Shown here in pieces: positions 54,034 through 63,265 of a stretch of DNA of 64,000 bases. A program made the position numbers and the translations under genes. The DNA comes from Planctomycetota bacterium. GTDB taxonomy: Bacteria > Planctomycetota > Phycisphaerae > Sedimentisphaerales > Anaerobacaceae. Every line of letters starts with the position of its first letter. Within the stretch, counting starts at the first letter, position 1. The notes beneath the pieces were generated by a model. The model was given only the letters and a program-made list of their open reading frames with translations, did not search any database and was not told where the DNA came from. The DNA lies in contig JAUWIG010000040.1 of assembly GCA_030605475.1 (NCBI GenBank), forward strand, positions 34,991 to 98,990, in the 5' to 3' direction.

Positions 54034-54614
54034 GTAAGACTCATATAAAATCTTTTTGATGTGGGAAAAATACTGTGCAATAGTAAATAATCAATTTAGA
54101 CAGACTCCGTCCCCGTCAGCTGCACCAAAAAGCCCAGCCTACCCCCAGAACATTATTCGGAATACCAATCAGGATGGATTTTCCGCCAGACCGCACGGAC
54201 CTGACTACTTTAATACTTTACAACCCAGCTCCTAATTCCTGTCTTCCGACTCCTGACTCTATCATAAGTATCGACAAATAAAGAACATAGCTTTAGTAAA
54301 GCTGATTTGCCGACTGGTAGTCTCCACCGATTTTGCGATAAAAACTATACGTGCCCAATGTCCTATAAGTTCATAGCGACAGACTGTCGACAAAGTTGAG
54401 AATATGGCTTTTTGGGTTTAAACACAGGATAGAAAGCTGTGCTGTGGGTTAGTATTTGAAGCTGCTATTCTCTCAGTGCCAAAAATACGTTTTTTATCGG
54501 GCTTTTCTTAAAATTCACCTGCCAAACACACCTTTTCGTTCTTAAATTAGAGAGAGAATGTTGAAATGATGTGGCTTGTGCGGTTGTTCCTTACTTTTTA
54601 CTTTTTAATTGTTT
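54034..54614. other. Gene-free stretch (581 bases) upstream of the glycan operon
   Basis: No coding frame of note on either strand. It contains a 13-base palindrome CGACAGACTGTCG (about 54389-54401) that could be an operator, and is a natural place for the main promoter of the minus-strand glycan genes; I could not pick a convincing -35/-10 pair. No JUMPstart-like sequence was seen. Confidence 0.4.
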
Positions 54615-55424
54615 TCACCCGTAATAGGAGCAATAGGTCTTATCAGTTTCCCACACGGTAACACAATGCAGTGTCGCTTTGCCGAATTTACCTACCAGCT
54701 TCTCCCACGCAAAAGCAGAGATATTTTCAACGGTCGGATTGGTCTTGCCAAACTCGGCCACGTCGGCATTTAAGTTCTTATGGTCAACCAGTCTTATAAG
54801 CTCATCGTCCACTATTCTTTCAAAATCGCCGATACAAAAGCCATCCCCACTTGCTGGCGTCTTTATAGTGACTTCAACAACATAATTGTGTCCATGACCG
54901 GCTGGGTTTGCGCATTTGCCGAAAACCTCAAAGTTGCGCTCCTCGGAAAAATCATCATTCCAGAGTTTATGCGTCGCCGCAAATTCAAATTTCTCGCTGA
55001 AATAAATCACCTTGCAATCCTCTGGCGTCCCCTCGCAGTCAATCGTCACCTTTCTAAAGGGATTTAGCTTCAAGCTCAGTTCACTCAACCTCGCCGCCCC
55101 AAACTTGTCAGCCAACTGGCCCCAGCCCGACTTTAGAAGTCCAGCTATGCCGGAAAGCCCGATGTGTCTGCTCTGCCGGAAAGCTTCTCTTATCTGTTTG
55201 GCAAAAATCGGCACAACATATTCGTGAGCGCATCTGTCAATATCGGTTACATTGACGACGAATCCCGTAGTCGGCTCAACCTCACCGACCAGTTCCACGC
55301 ATAATTCGAAAAATATTGATAACCCTTCGCCTGCCGGCTTGGATGCAAACGAATTAGAGCTCCTGCTATCCTTCGGCGAAAAAGGATTAATCGAAAACCG
55401 CACCCGCCTCGCCAGCTTATGCAT
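54615..55424 (-). CDS. queD: 6-pyruvoyl-tetrahydropterin synthase / QueD homologue with tandem T-fold domains
   Basis: 269 residues, about twice the usual QueD length. The C-terminal half (residues 145-269) has the zinc-binding histidines in FAATHKLW and GHGHNY, the catalytic Cys in FGKCANPAGHG, and NLNADVAEF and PTVENISAF. The N-terminal half keeps the T-fold pattern (FFELCVELVGEVEPTTGFVV, then NVTDIDRC) but lacks the zinc histidines. Two fused domains, one degenerate, are implied. With folE just upstream it makes 6-carboxy-tetrahydropterin for queuosine or a related pterin. Confidence 0.85.
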   Translation of the reverse strand: MHKLARRVRFSINPFSPKDSRSSNSFASKPAGEGLSIFFELCVELVGEVEPTTGFVVNVTDIDRCAHEYVVPIFAKQIREAFRQSRHIGLSGIAGLLKSGWGQLADKFGAARLSELSLKLNPFRKVTIDCEGTPEDCKVIYFSEKFEFAATHKLWNDDFSEERNFEVFGKCANPAGHGHNYVVEVTIKTPASGDGFCIGDFERIVDDELIRLVDHKNLNADVAEFGKTNPTVENISAFAWEKLVGKFGKATLHCVTVWETDKTYCSYYG

Positions 55425-55467
55425 AGATAAAAACCTTTTTTTTTACTTTGTGCCTATTTTTTACTTT

Positions 55468-56046
55468 TTACTTGTGCATCAGGCTCATAGCTTCGCTTCG
55501 GCTTCTCGGGTCTTTCTTGAATATCCCTCGAAGCGACGAGGTCACCATTATCGAGCCGGGCTTCTTTGCGCCCCGAATGGTCATACAGCTATGTGATGCT
55601 TCCAGCACCACTGCGACGCCCTTCGGCTTTAAGCCATTCATTATAAAATCAGCTATCTGGTCGGTAAGTCGTTCTTGAACCTGCAGTCGGCGGGCAAAGC
55701 AATCCACAATCCGGGCTAGTTTACTCACCCCAAGCACCGCACCGGCCGGTAAATACGCAACATGAGCTGAGCCGATGAACGGCATCAAATGATGCTCGCA
55801 AATACTGTAAAAAGGTATGTCTCGCAGCAAAACTATTTCATCGTAGTTTTCGGTAAAAACACTGCTAAGGTGTTTCTTGGGGTCCTCCCGCTTTCCTGCC
55901 AACAATTCAGCATACATACTTGCTACTCGCCCCGGTGTCCCCTTTATCCCTTCTCGTTCGATGTCTTCACCTACGGCTAAAAGTATTTCCTTAACTGCTT
56001 TCTCGATTCTCGCGGCATCTATTGTTTTATCTTTGTTATCCATCAT
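55468..56046 (-). CDS. folE: GTP cyclohydrolase I FolE
   Basis: 192 residues. Zinc and catalytic motifs are [20 protein letters not shown] and [15 protein letters not shown], with [20 protein letters not shown] and [12 protein letters not shown] between them. It converts GTP to dihydroneopterin triphosphate. The queD-like gene follows after 43 bases, so the pair forms the entry to queuosine-type deazapurine or folate synthesis. Confidence 0.95.
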   Translation of the reverse strand: MMDNKDKTIDAARIEKAVKEILLAVGEDIEREGIKGTPGRVASMYAELLAGKREDPKKHLSSVFTENYDEIVLLRDIPFYSICEHHLMPFIGSAHVAYLPAGAVLGVSKLARIVDCFARRLQVQERLTDQIADFIMNGLKPKGVAVVLEASHSCMTIRGAKKPGSIMVTSSLRGIFKKDPRSRSEAMSLMHK

Positions 56047-56226
56047 CTTAACTTTCTATAACTATAAGCATTTATCAATCAGCGACTAATTTGCGTTTCT
56101 CTAACTTACTTTGTTTCAGTTTGGTTTTTCTTTCGGTTAAGCACAACTTTCTGTAAATTCATTCTTCCAGTTCAATACCAAATTCCCTGATTGAACTATG
56201 CGGCAAAGCCGGCAAATGCATCATAT

Positions 56227-56967
56227 TCATTTTACTGCAAAAACTCGAAAGTGTTTTTCGCCTTCGGATATTATCTGTACTTTTGCAAATTTTTGTTCTA
56301 ATTCCTCTTCTTCACGCTTTCCTTTCCTGACATCCAGTATAAGATGTCCCTCTTGCCTTAAAATATCACAAACTTCGTTAACATATGTAGATACTGGATA
56401 GTGAAATCCCCAGGAGCTGAGTGAAATAACAAGGTCAACCACTACCGGCACATTAATGTGGTGTTCCGACGTAACTTCTAAGAGATGTATGTTTTCTCTA
56501 TGTATGCCGTTCTGGGACAATAATTGTTCCGTCATATCGAGAGAATTGTAGAAAGCAGGTTCTTTCTTAAAACCATAGTATACTTTTCTGTTAATGCCTG
56601 TTTTATCAAGTAAATAGAACTCTGTATTTCCATCGCAATTGTAATGCCTGTGCAGCAGCACATCTATTCCACCAACTCCACAACCAATATCAAGAATTCT
56701 TGAACATTTATTTGGAAGCCATGATTTAATACTTTCATATTCACCCATCATATCTTCATTGAACAATTGTTTTACTTTTTCCCTTTGAAGCATAGATTCC
56801 AATATTACAACAGCATTGTACAACGACCATGGACTCAGTTTCTTCAGTATCTTGACAAACCTGGTTCTCCAAAGCGCAAGATAGGCCGTTCGCTGAAAAA
56901 GAATATACTTAACAGCATCGTCTGGTATAATGATATCTGAAAGCATAGCAAGGCTTTCCCAAATCAA
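56227..56967 (-). CDS. SAM-dependent methyltransferase-like protein
   Basis: 246 residues: N-terminal helical region, then motif I RILDIGCGVGGIDVLLHRHY (residues 90-110), and DLVISLSSWGFHYPVSTYV in the motif IV/V region. It resembles sugar O-methyltransferases of surface-polysaccharide loci rather than core-metabolism enzymes. Codon use is AT-richer than in pepA and folE on each side, so it may have been acquired. Substrate unknown. Confidence 0.72.
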   Translation of the reverse strand: MIWESLAMLSDIIIPDDAVKYILFQRTAYLALWRTRFVKILKKLSPWSLYNAVVILESMLQREKVKQLFNEDMMGEYESIKSWLPNKCSRILDIGCGVGGIDVLLHRHYNCDGNTEFYLLDKTGINRKVYYGFKKEPAFYNSLDMTEQLLSQNGIHRENIHLLEVTSEHHINVPVVVDLVISLSSWGFHYPVSTYVNEVCDILRQEGHLILDVRKGKREEEELEQKFAKVQIISEGEKHFRVFAVK

Positions 56968-57034
56968 AGATGACTACCTAACATACATTGTCTTGATAAT
57001 GGTCGAGAATTTATTCAGTTTCTGTAACATTTTT

Positions 57035-58564
57035 TCACACCAGACTCATAAGATAGCTGGTCAGCAGCCGCACACCGAACCCGCTTGAGCCTTCCGCTGA
57101 AAACTCTGTGGCCTTCTCGAATATGTCCATCCCTGCGATGTCCAGGTGCGCCCATTTTTTATCGCCTACAAACTCTCTTAAGAACGCCGCTGCCGTGCAC
57201 GCACCACCCCATCTGCTCCCGATATTTTTCAAGTCAGCTATCTTGCTCTTCATTTCTTTGCCGTACTCATCACCGCTCGGCATAGGCCAGACCTTCTCGC
57301 CGCTTTGTTCTGCTGCTGTTTGCAATTGTTTTATCAATTTCTCATCGTTGCCCATCAGCCCGGCCATATATTTGCCGAGAGCAATCTTACAGGCTCCGGT
57401 CAGCGTCGCTATGTCGATTATAATATCGCAGTCTTGCTTGGACGCATAGCTAAGTGCGTCACACAGTATCATCCGTCCTTCGGCGTCGGTATTCTGCACC
57501 TCAACGGTTTTTCCGCTAAAGGTTGTGATAATGTCACCTGGCCGATAGCTTGTCCCGCTCGGCAGGTTCTCAGCCGCAGGAATTATCCCATAAACACTCA
57601 CAGGCAATTTCAACTCCGCCACTGCTTTCATTGTCCCCAACACGGCAATTCCACCGGATTTGTCTAATTTCATCTGGTCCATTTTGGCCGATGGCTTAAT
57701 GCTTATCCCGCCGGAATCGAATGTTATCGCCTTGCCAACCAGACCAATCGTAGGCAGCCGACCAGCGGCTCCGCTGGTGGGACTGTATTTCAAAACAATG
57801 AATCTCGGCTTGTTTTCTGAGCCGGACCCCACAGCGAGCACACCACCCATACCTTTTGCAGCCAATTGCTTTTCGTCAAAAACCGTACAGCTAAGCCCTG
57901 CGGTACTTTTTGCCATTTTTTTCGCCTCTGCTGCGAGTGCTGGCGGATGCATCACATTGCCGGGCCGATTCGCCAACGTCCGGGTGTAACTTTGAGCTTT
58001 GCCGATAATACTACCGCTCGAAAGCCCCTTGTTTAGCTTTTTTGTTTTCGCCGAATCAGAATCAATCAGCTCAACGCTGAGCGAATCCAATCGCCCATCT
58101 TCGCTCTCAGTAACAAACTCATCATAGCGATAGCTGCCAAAATATGTCCCTTCCGCAATAATCCGTCCCATCGTGCTCAAATCGAACTGCCCTCCAAATG
58201 CTCTATGCAGTGCCAGACTGATATTTTCTGCTTTCATTTCTACTGACTTTTTTGCTGTGTTCGCCGCTGCCTTGCGGAGTGTATTAAGCGTTGCCTTTTT
58301 CTTTTCACCCAGGCCGACTAAGAGAACTCTTTTGGCGCCTATGTTAGCGTTGCCATAAACAATTGCGCTCGTTTCATCTTTGCCTTTGAAATCGCCCAGT
58401 TTAGTCAATTGGCTAATCGCGCCATCAAGCTTTTTGTTGAGTTCTCCGCACAGTTTATCTAACCCTTTAGCGTCCGAGAAAAGCCCCACTGCAAGCAGGT
58501 CTGTTTTGCATCTGCTAAAGTCAACTTTTCGCGCTTTCAGTTCCACATCGATAATCTCTTTCAT
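57035..58564 (-). CDS. pepA: Leucyl aminopeptidase (M17)
   Basis: 509 residues. The metal-binding C-terminal domain has KAITFDSGGISIKPSAKMDQ (Lys and Asp ligands), then the signature NTDAEGRMIL and TLTGACKIALG. The N-terminal half (GEKKKATLNTLRKAAANTAK) is the variable regulatory domain. It is a cytosolic manganese/zinc exopeptidase, hexameric in the family. One stop-free gene of normal length. Confidence 0.95.
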   Translation of the reverse strand: MKEIIDVELKARKVDFSRCKTDLLAVGLFSDAKGLDKLCGELNKKLDGAISQLTKLGDFKGKDETSAIVYGNANIGAKRVLLVGLGEKKKATLNTLRKAAANTAKKSVEMKAENISLALHRAFGGQFDLSTMGRIIAEGTYFGSYRYDEFVTESEDGRLDSLSVELIDSDSAKTKKLNKGLSSGSIIGKAQSYTRTLANRPGNVMHPPALAAEAKKMAKSTAGLSCTVFDEKQLAAKGMGGVLAVGSGSENKPRFIVLKYSPTSGAAGRLPTIGLVGKAITFDSGGISIKPSAKMDQMKLDKSGGIAVLGTMKAVAELKLPVSVYGIIPAAENLPSGTSYRPGDIITTFSGKTVEVQNTDAEGRMILCDALSYASKQDCDIIIDIATLTGACKIALGKYMAGLMGNDEKLIKQLQTAAEQSGEKVWPMPSGDEYGKEMKSKIADLKNIGSRWGGACTAAAFLREFVGDKKWAHLDIAGMDIFEKATEFSAEGSSGFGVRLLTSYLMSLV

Positions 58565-58600
58565 TTTTTCTGACCTTTATTTACTTTTCTTTTCTATGTC

Positions 58601-58620
58601 ATTCCTGCGCAAGCAGGAAT
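58601..58620. repeat. Short palindromic repeat ATTCCTGC-GCAA-GCAGGAAT
   Basis: Perfect eight-base inverted repeat around GCAA, in the gap between pepA and prfB. It looks like the widely scattered intergenic repeats of the form ATTCCTGCxxxxGCAGGAAT that occur in many bacterial genomes. It is not followed by a T run on either strand, so it is not a classical terminator. Confidence 0.45.
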
Positions 58621-58682
58621 CTATCTTCTTTTTTAATTTTTACTTCTGCTTTTTTACTCGTTTTTTTCTCTGTGGCTATTCC

Positions 58683-59799
58683 TTATTTTTTAATTTTCAT
58701 TTTCGCCCGATGCCGCAGATAACTTTGGATAAATCCGTCAAGTTCTCCGCCCAGCACGGCCTCCACGTTGCTTGTCTGAAAGTTGGTTCGATGGTCTTTA
58801 ACCATTTGATAAGGCTGCATGACGTAGCTTCTTATCTGACTTCCCCAGGCGATTTGGCCTTTATCGCTATACAGTTTTGCAACTTCAGCGTCGCGCTTTT
58901 GCTGCTTGAGCATATATAATCTCGCCTTTAGTACCCTCATTGCCTGAACCCTGTTCTTGTGTTGGCTTCTTTCATTTTGGCATTGTACCACAATACCGGT
59001 CGGCTTGTGTGTAATCCGTACCGCCGAGCTTACCTTATTTACATGCTGTCCACCGGGACCGCTGGAACGGTAAAAATCTATCTGCAGGTCCTCTTCGTTT
59101 GTTTTAATATCGATATCGTCCTCAAATTCAGGGATACAATCCACCGCTGCAAAGCTTGTATGCCGTCGTTTCTGCGAATCGAACGGGCTAATACGTACAA
59201 GACGATGCACGCCGGTCTCACAGGACAGCTTGCCGAACGCAAAAGACCCGCTGACCCGCAGTGTTATCGACCGAATGCCCGCTTCTTCTCCCGGCACGAT
59301 ATCAAGCTCCCGGAACTTGTATTTATTTCTTTCGAAATGACGCGTGTACATTCTAAGCAGCATACTTGCCCAGTCGCAGCTCTCTGTCCCTCCAGCTCCT
59401 GCGTGAATACTGAAAAAGCAGTTCTTCGCATCATCGGGACCGCATAATAACCCCTGAAATTCGATTTGCTCACACTTTTTTGTAAGGTTGGCCACGTCGT
59501 CTTCTAATTGTCCCAGCATCTCTTCGTCCGACTCAGCTACTGCCAGTTTGAGAAGCTCGGCCAAATCGCCGACCTCGCGCAAAGTCTCTTCTACCGGCTC
59601 AATTACCGATTTAAGTGAGCTTAATTGAGAAACTGTGGATTGGGCTGTATTGGGATTGTCCCAGAAGCCGGCCCTGGATACTTTCTTTTCGAGTTTTTTA
59701 AGAGCAGTTTTTTTGTTAGGCAAGTCAAAGCCAGTCCCGGATTTTTTCAATCCGGGCCCGCAGCTCTGAGACAGCTGATTTTAATTCCGCCGTTTCCAT
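58683..59799 (-). CDS. prfB: Peptide chain release factor 2, with programmed +1 frameshift
   Basis: Initiates at ATG 59797-59799 as METAELKSAVSEL. After 24 codons it meets in-frame UGA (59725-59727) in CTT-TGA-C, the classic RF2 autoregulatory shift site. Shifting +1 continues as DLPNKKTALKKLEKK and gives 371 residues. The stop-codon recognition motif SPF is in VRISPFDSQKR, and the GGQ catalytic motif in SSGPGGQHVNKVSSAVRITH. RF2 releases peptides at UGA and UAA. The upstream Shine-Dalgarno-like stimulator seen in E. coli (AGGGGG) is only weakly represented (CCGGGA). Confidence 0.95.
59724..59730 (-). promoter_or_regulatory. prfB: RF2 programmed frameshift site CTTTGAC
   Basis: The slippery heptamer CTT-TGA-C at codon 24-25 of prfB. 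When RF2 is scarce, ribosomes slip +1 from CTT to GAC instead of terminating at UGA, so RF2 controls its own synthesis. The downstream frame is confirmed by continuous RF2 homology (DLPNKK onward). Confidence 0.9.
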
Positions 59800-60108
59800 C
59801 TATTTGGCCTCACATATTTGCCACAATCAATTTTGCCATTTATACCATATCAAAGTAAAATGTGCAAACAATTGTATCTCATCCTGAGCGGAGTGCAGTG
59901 GAGTCGAAAGACCTCTTTGATTTCAATAATCAATAAATAGTAAATTAAAACCGCCACCAAATTTATTTGTGGGTTGTCTTACGACGCAGCAACCTTAGTT
60001 TTGCGAAACTCGGAATAAGAGAATTTTTGTGATATTTTTATTTATTCTCCTGTTCTTAAATGCAACCTATCGTTAGCGTTTCCGTTTTTTAAGCTAATCT
60101 CCAATGTA
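59800..60108. other. Gene-free stretch (309 bases) upstream of prfB and the RHS remnant
   Basis: Divergent region. Includes the imperfect interspersed repeat at 59876-59914 and otherwise AT-rich DNA. A minus-strand prfB promoter should lie near 59800-59860, but I see no strong -35/-10 pair. Confidence 0.35.
59876..59914. repeat. Interspersed-repeat-like element (CATCCTGAGCGGAG... type)
   Basis: The stretch beginning CTCATCCTGAGCGGAGTGCA and ending GGAGTCGAAAGACCTC is a version of a short sequence found scattered in intergenic DNA of many bacterial and metagenomic genomes (CTCATCCTGAGCG, then GTCGAAGGATCT). I recall the family only by appearance; a second degraded form may lie near 63600-63640. 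Confidence 0.3.
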
Positions 60109-60843
60109 TTGTTTGAGACCAAACTTGCCTACGATGCCCTCAGCAGAAGGATTAAACGATTCACGAATCACGATTCACAAACCACGTATTATTACTATAA
60201 CAATAACTGGCAGGTGTTATGTGAGTATAACGCCTCCGATGAATTTCAGCGCTGGTTCGCTTACGGCAATTACATCGATGAAGTATTAATGATGAGCACC
60301 AGCTATGCGCCGCCCCTGGCCAGGTTCTATATTCACGACCACCTTTACAGCCCGGCAGCACTACTTCTTTTTAACGGTGTTGTCCTCGAACGCTACGAAT
60401 ATGATGCCTACGGGGCCTGTCAAATTCTTGACCCGAACTTTGCCTCTGACGCTGACCAGAAATCCGATTACGCAAATCCATATACCTTCCAGGGAAACCG
60501 TCTTGATTTATTGGATGGTGGCAATTTGAAGTTGATGTCGTGGCCGTATAGAAATTATCTGCCAGACTTGGGAAGGTGGACACAGGCCGAGAAACTCGGT
60601 ATAATACCGAATGACAACCGGCAGATAAATCCCTTCGATGTGCGAAAGCAATATAAGGATGGAATGAATCTTTACAAAGCTCTCGCTTCAAATCCAGTGA
60701 GGAATACCGACCTCTATGGGCTACTGTGTGTATTCAGAGAGTATAAGGAAAATTTCTGGCTGGACAGAATACTCAGGTGGGGCGATAAGAAGATAATAAA
60801 GGATGTGCTCAAGTTCCTAAAGGGCCAGCGGTCAAGAAATTGA
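60109..60843 (+). pseudogene. Orphan RHS-repeat C-terminal core (tip) fragment
   Basis: 244 residues without an N-terminal secretion or shell region. LAYDALSRRIKR and WQVLCEYN are the last RHS/YD repeats. YEYDAYGACQILDP, NPYTFQGNRLD, DLGRWTQAEKLG and NPVRNTDLYGL make up the conserved RHS core end. Only about 36 residues follow the DLYGL motif, too short for a known toxin domain. The first codon is TTG and nothing upstream looks like RHS, so this is the 3' remnant of a much larger gene, or a displaced tip. Isolated here between housekeeping genes. Confidence 0.8.
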
Positions 60844-60896
60844 AGCTGGCGACTTAAGCAGTCGGGAAGTATAAGCTCTATAGATGCGAAGGTCAA

Positions 60897-61490
60897 ATGC
60901 CTGAGTTTGACAAGCAAAAATTTAAAGACTACTGGAGGAGAACCGAGGTAATTAGGCAATACCAGCGGATTCTTTATACCTTTGGAGATACGGAGTTGCC
61001 TTATGTATTCGCCGCCGAACACGGCCGATTCAGGGATCGGACCATTGTAAGGAAGGGTGTTGTTCTGGTTCAAAAGCCACATATACTACTGCCCAGGTAT
61101 TATAGCGGGCCGGAGTTTAAAGAAGGTTTTGAGCATGCAAGGGCAATTCCTCCTGAAGCTGCTTATCTTTTTAGAGCCATGGGGCTACCTTACTCTCATT
61201 TAACCAATAAGCCGGTCGCGAAAGAACAGATAGAATATGGTGGTCTACAGGATGTCTTGGATAGATTGAACAGAGAGCTGGAGGACCAGGAGAACGCGGA
61301 AACAGGGCTTATAAAAGGCCTTCTTGATGGAGCAGATATCTCTTTAATGAGATATTCAGTGGGGCTGGTAATTAAATCGGCTCCTGAAAACGTGAAGGAA
61401 TTCTTTGAGCACCTAAGGAGGCAAAGAGGAGAGCCAATAAGGCCTGATGAAAAGATTACAGATGATGACATAAGGAGATTGTTCGAGTAG
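60897..61490 (+). CDS. Hypothetical protein downstream of the RHS tip
   Basis: 197 residues, charged, soluble, ending in UAG. The central LPYVFAAEHGRFRDRTIVRK, GVVLVQKPHILLPR and EGFEHARAIPPEAAYLFRAM give an alpha/beta core, followed by an acidic helical tail (NRELEDQENAE, then KITDDDIRRLFE). Residues 95-130 hold LVKs and a Gly-Leu pair, no catalytic motif is apparent. I do not recognise the family. Its place 53 bases after the RHS fragment, on the same strand, allows an immunity or RHS-associated role, but nothing in the sequence proves it. Confidence 0.6.
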   Translation: MPEFDKQKFKDYWRRTEVIRQYQRILYTFGDTELPYVFAAEHGRFRDRTIVRKGVVLVQKPHILLPRYYSGPEFKEGFEHARAIPPEAAYLFRAMGLPYSHLTNKPVAKEQIEYGGLQDVLDRLNRELEDQENAETGLIKGLLDGADISLMRYSVGLVIKSAPENVKEFFEHLRRQRGEPIRPDEKITDDDIRRLFE

Positions 61491-61804
61491 ATTCATCGTC
61501 CTGATTTAAACCTTACAGGGCCTCCTCGGGTTTTGGCCACACTTGGACTTTGCCTTTTCCGGTTCGAAAGAGAGTCAAAAGCACAAACTGTCTCTTGGAA
61601 ATAAAGGCTTTCGGGGTAATCAAGTACTTTCCCATCTTGATTCCAGGAGCATAATGTTAGCGGTATCAAGCTCCGGGTTTTTCAGATAAGGCTTGAAACA
61701 ACGGTAACAGTTTCGATGCCAAGGGCTGAAAAATAGGGCAGATTTGAACAGAGAGCGGAAACAAAGACTCTTGGGGGCTGTTTACTTACAGGTGCTTATA
61801 GCAA
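61491..61804. other. Gene-free stretch (314 bases) between the hypothetical gene and tRNA-Val
   Basis: No open frame, repeat or convincing promoter or terminator seen. Plus-strand fragments such as CAGGGCCTCCTCGGGTTTTGG have no recognisable identity. Confidence 0.35.
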
Positions 61805-61878
61805 TGGGCGGTATCAGACTTGAACTGATGACCTCCTGCGTGTCGAGCAGGCGCTCTATCCAACTGAGCTAACCGCCC
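61805..61878 (-). tRNA. tRNA-Val (GAC)
   Basis: 74-base cloverleaf on the minus strand: acceptor GGGCGGT/ACCGCCC (seven pairs), D arm GCTC-AGTTGGATA-GAGC, anticodon arm CCTGC-TCGACAC-GCAGG with anticodon GAC, variable AGGTC, T arm ATCAG-TTCAAGT-CTGAT, discriminator A. The 3' CCA is not encoded (TTGCT follows). Position 33 is C instead of the nearly universal U, which is odd for a working tRNA. Confidence 0.9.
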
Positions 61879-62170
61879 TCGTAGCAATCAACTATAACAT
61901 TATTAAAAAGAACACGAAAATCAAGAACTTTTATACAAAACCGCTTTCCAGGAAGAGTGAGTTGTGAAATTAGCTGCGAGGCTGTTTCGTCAGGAATTTT
62001 GCCAGTGGGCGTAAGATTAGATATTAACGTAGGTTATAGCAAGTTATTGTGGTTAATAGCAGGAAGTGAAAACGCCTATGGAAATTTGAATACTTTTCGC
62101 ACTTTATGATTTCGTGTCCTGATGTATAGGGATTCAAACCTATCTCCAACACTTTCCTACATGTTACTTA
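61879..62170. other. Gene-free stretch (292 bases) between tRNA-Val and pilT
   Basis: AT-rich and non-coding on both strands. It should carry the tRNA-Val promoter on the minus strand and the end of the pilT transcript. I see no clear terminator hairpin with a T run. Confidence 0.35.
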
Positions 62171-63265
62171 TTACTTCAGGGGTTGGACAACTTCAAACTC
62201 CTCCATAGGTGTAAGCATCTTCTCCATTTTCCCAATATCGGTTGACCGTATAATTGCTTCTGTTCTGTCTATGTAGCCCTTGAAATACATCTCGGCAATG
62301 CTACCATCCATATTCTGCATACCCATCTTGCGAGAGGTCTCAATAATACTGGGTATTTCGCAGATTCTGTTCTCACGAATACAATTTCTAACCGCTGAGG
62401 TGCACAGCAATATCTCCGTACTCGGTACCATCCCCGGCTCGTCTATCCGCTTAAACAGTGTCTGTGAGATAACAGCCAGAAGCGTATTGGCCAGCATCGT
62501 TCGAATTTGATTCTGCTGACTTGCGGGATAGATATCTATAATACGTTCAACAGTCTGAGAGGCGTTAATCGTGTGCAGCGTACTAAAGACAAGATGCCCT
62601 GTCTCAGCAGCGGTGATTGTCGAGCTCGTAGTTTCCAGGTCCCGCATTTCGCCGACCATAATGACATCAGGGTCCTGCCTCAATACGTGCTTTAGACCTG
62701 ATGCGAAATCCGGACAGTCAGAACCAACTTCACGCTGTTCTATCATACACATTTTGTTCACTAACAAATATTCGACGGGGTCCTCCAACGTAATGACACG
62801 TTTTTTATACTTTGTGTTTATCAGTTGTATCATCGAAGCCAGCGTCGTGCTTTTACCAGAACCAGTATGGCCGGTTACCAGCACCAATCCTCTTGGCAGG
62901 TGGGTCAGGTCCTTAATGATTTCCGGCAGATGTAAATCGCTTATTGAAAGAATCTGACTCGGAATCACCCTAATCGAAATTGCAATCGTGTCGCGCTGGT
63001 AGTGAGTGTTAACACGGAGCCGATGGTTGCTATTGATGACGGTTGACGCGAAATCAAGGTCCCTTTCTTCCTCGAATCGCTCGAATTTGTCCACCCCAAC
63101 CATGGAAAGAACCATTTTCTTTGCATCTTCCTCACTGATGACAGGATAATCCATGTTGATCAATTCCGTATTCTTTCGCATTATCGGCGGCATCCCAACG
63201 TTGATATGCACATCGCTTGCTTGCTTGCCTATAGCCTCTGCTAATATAGCCTCCAGGTCTACCAT
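62171..63265 (-). CDS. pilT: Type IV pilus retraction ATPase PilT
   Basis: 364 residues: N-terminal KQASDVHINVGMPP, the Walker A GHTGSGKSTTLASM, the Asp box ITLEDPVEYL, Walker B VIMVGEMRDLET and the His box AAETGHLVFSTLHT. The late ARTANALLAVISQTL-like stretch (ANTLLAVISQTLFKR) and the AIRN-like motif (SAVRNCIRE) are as in PilT/PilU. It powers pilus retraction. The ATG has AGGA about nine bases upstream. No other pilus gene is in the window. Confidence 0.94.
   Translation of the reverse strand: MVDLEAILAEAIGKQASDVHINVGMPPIMRKNTELINMDYPVISEEDAKKMVLSMVGVDKFERFEEERDLDFASTVINSNHRLRVNTHYQRDTIAISIRVIPSQILSISDLHLPEIIKDLTHLPRGLVLVTGHTGSGKSTTLASMIQLINTKYKKRVITLEDPVEYLLVNKMCMIEQREVGSDCPDFASGLKHVLRQDPDVIMVGEMRDLETTSSTITAAETGHLVFSTLHTINASQTVERIIDIYPASQQNQIRTMLANTLLAVISQTLFKRIDEPGMVPSTEILLCTSAVRNCIRENRICEIPSIIETSRKMGMQNMDGSIAEMYFKGYIDRTEAIIRSTDIGKMEKMLTPMEEFEVVQPLK

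Noticed and set aside
54034..54614. JUMPstart/ops element in front of the glycan operon
   Set aside because: No GGCGGTAG-like core was found on the minus strand.
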